From DALYLB01 sp046154695 (GTDB taxonomy: Bacteria > Acidobacteriota > Blastocatellia > RBC074), in NCBI GenBank assembly GCA_046154695.1, contig JBJXFI010000167.1, positions 1 to 49,882 of the forward strand: a stretch of 49,882 bases of DNA, in the 5' to 3' direction. The position numbers were made by a program, and so were the translations under genes. How positions within the stretch are numbered: the stretch's first letter is position 1; the number at the start of each line of letters is the position of its first letter. The notes beneath the pieces were generated by a model. It was given only the letters and a program-made list of their open reading frames with translations, did not search any database and was not told the DNA's origin. This document shows, piece by piece, positions 48,737-49,882 of the stretch.

Positions 48737-49693
48737 ATGACGAGTGAGACGCTGGTTCGAGTCGAGGATCTGAAAAAATATTTCCCGGCGGCGGGGCGGC
48801 AACAGGTTCGCGCGGTGGACGGGGTGACGTTTTCGATCCGGCGCGGAGAGACGCTCGGTCTGGTGGGCGAATCGGGCTGCGGGAAGACGACGGTCGGCCG
48901 GGCGATTCTTCGCCTGATCGAGCCGACGGCCGGCAGCATTCGCTTCGAAGACCTCGATCTGGCCTCGCTCAGCCGCGGGGAACTGCGCCGCATGCGCCGC
49001 CGGATGCAGATCATCTTTCAGGACCCCTACTCCTCGCTCAACCCGCGAATGAAGGTCGGGACGATCATCGCCGAGCCGCTCGTGATTCATCGCGTCGGCG
49101 ATAAGGCCGAACGGCGGGATCGGGTGGCCGAGCTGCTTCGCGTCGTGGGGCTCGATCCGATCTATGCCGATCGCTACCCGCATGAATTCAGCGGCGGACA
49201 GCGCCAGCGCATCGGCATCGCGCGCGCCCTGGCGCTCAATCCGGCCTTCATCGTCGCCGACGAGCCGGTCTCCGCCCTCGATGTCTCGGTCCAGGCGCAG
49301 GTCGTCAATCTGCTGCAGGACCTGCAGGAACGCTTCGGCCTGACCTATCTCTTCATTTCCCATGGCCTTGCCGTCGTCAAACACATCTCTTCGCGCGTCG
49401 GCGTGATGTATCTCGGCAAACTGGTCGAAGTCGCGCCGGCGGAAGCGATCTATGCCGCGCCGCTCCATCCATACACACAGGCGCTGCTCGCCGCGAGCCC
49501 GGTTCCCGATCCCGACCGCAGGCGGGAGGCGCGTCAACGTCTCGGCGGCGACGTGCCCAATCCGATCGCTCCGCCCCCGGGCTGCCGGTTTCATACCCGC
49601 TGCCCGCACGCGATGCCGCGCTGCCAAACCGAGGAGCCCGCTTTTCGCGAGGCGGCCCCGGGACATTTTGTGGCATGTTTTTTACACGAATAG
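48737..49693 (+). CDS. Oligopeptide/dipeptide ABC transporter ATP-binding protein, OppF/DppF-like
   Basis: A 318-residue ABC ATPase. Walker A is GESGCGKTT, Q-loop IFQDPYSSLNP, signature FSGGQRQRIGIARAL, and Walker B FIVADEPVSALD. The H-loop reads FISHGLAVV, where most relatives have SHDL; the His itself is kept. The C-terminal extension PPPGCRFHTRCPHAMPRC is present. It starts at ATG 48737, 5 nt after the OppD-like stop; a TTG at 48728 overlaps that stop and is less likely. It forms a heterodimer with the preceding protein in related systems. Confidence 0.92.
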   Translation: MTSETLVRVEDLKKYFPAAGRQQVRAVDGVTFSIRRGETLGLVGESGCGKTTVGRAILRLIEPTAGSIRFEDLDLASLSRGELRRMRRRMQIIFQDPYSSLNPRMKVGTIIAEPLVIHRVGDKAERRDRVAELLRVVGLDPIYADRYPHEFSGGQRQRIGIARALALNPAFIVADEPVSALDVSVQAQVVNLLQDLQERFGLTYLFISHGLAVVKHISSRVGVMYLGKLVEVAPAEAIYAAPLHPYTQALLAASPVPDPDRRREARQRLGGDVPNPIAPPPGCRFHTRCPHAMPRCQTEEPAFREAAPGHFVACFLHE

Positions 49694-49748
49694 AACAAAA
49701 ACATCCAAATTGTCGTACACTTCCAGCGAACGCACCAAAATCAGGCCT

Positions 49749-49820
49749 CGTTTGGAGTTCCGCCTTCAGGCGGTCGATTTCCAATACGCGCCCGACCGCC
49801 TGAAGGCCAATGGCGTTAAG
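49749..49820. repeat. Dispersed palindromic repeat, copy E
   Basis: Left arm CGTTTGGAGTTCCGCCTTCA then GGCGG (49749-49773) is followed by the right arm CCGCCTGAAGGCCAATGGCG (49797-49816), which combines the two arm types of the composite element. A run of eight T follows at about 49830. The last bases, GCCTGCGAAGCAGGC within 49854-49868, form another short palindrome at the window edge. Confidence 0.8.
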
Positions 49821-49882
49821 TTTAGAGTTTTTTTTGAAATTCGATCTTTGCAGCCTGCGAAGCAGGCGACAGCATATAGCCT

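Overview
The window is GC-rich, densely coded chromosomal DNA with no rRNA, tRNA, phage, IS element or CRISPR array that I can see. The best taxonomic pointer is the protein at 38210-40615. Its N-terminal half matches, from memory, the TIGR03437 'Solibacter' domain that is typical of Acidobacteriota. The dispersed hairpin repeats, the Tat-exported enzymes and the multihaem cytochromes fit that phylum. This is an inference, not a phylogenetic placement.

Layout. (1) 1-4100: a Na+/solute symporter strikingly like the animal choline transporter CHT1, a convergent RoxA-like dihaem cytochrome, and a phosphatidylcholine synthase (Pcs). Choline uptake plus Pcs would make phosphatidylcholine from environmental choline. 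(2) 4097-6658: acyl-CoA dehydrogenase, MaoC hydratase and CitE-like lyase in tight succession, the order I recall for the mycobacterial leucine/itaconate genes fadE19-Rv2499c-Rv2498c. (3) 7006-24715: a long plus-strand run of mostly unrelated genes: thioredoxin-fold protein, AidB-like dehydrogenase, F420-type oxidoreductases, Tat-exported intradiol dioxygenase, HIT protein, methyltransferase, cupin, zinc-ribbon membrane protein, CocE-like hydrolase, a pair of MacB-type permeases, and small DinB, SET, YjbR and DUF proteins. (4) 24780-29021, minus strand: CofC for coenzyme F420, then an exopolysaccharide group (epimerase, WecA/MraY-like transferase, GT4 glycosyltransferase). (5) 29301-35035: Gfo/Idh/MocA and SDR dehydrogenases, MHS-family transporter, sirtuin, small membrane protein, adenosine deaminase. 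(6) 35072-47600: a divergent multihaem cytochrome locus. (7) 47736-49693: OppD/OppF-type ATPases.

The most interesting part is region 6. Leftward from a 342-bp divergent promoter region run a TIGR03437 plus double HbpS/GlcG protein, a 13-haem cytochrome and a 9-haem cytochrome. Rightward run a probable outer-membrane beta-barrel, a 1314-residue protein that joins a 10-haem domain to a LVIVD-type propeller with a C-terminal membrane anchor, and a small YbjN-like secreted protein. With the dihaem protein at 1604 the window encodes 34 CxxCH haem sites. I infer a porin-cytochrome system for moving electrons across the cell envelope.

Four intergenic repeat families recur: a composite palindromic element of about 190-260 bp with partial copies; hairpins made of CGAAG/CACGAA-type microrepeats; a short AAGCTGTCCAGCTT palindrome; and a tandem 14-mer at the SDR start.
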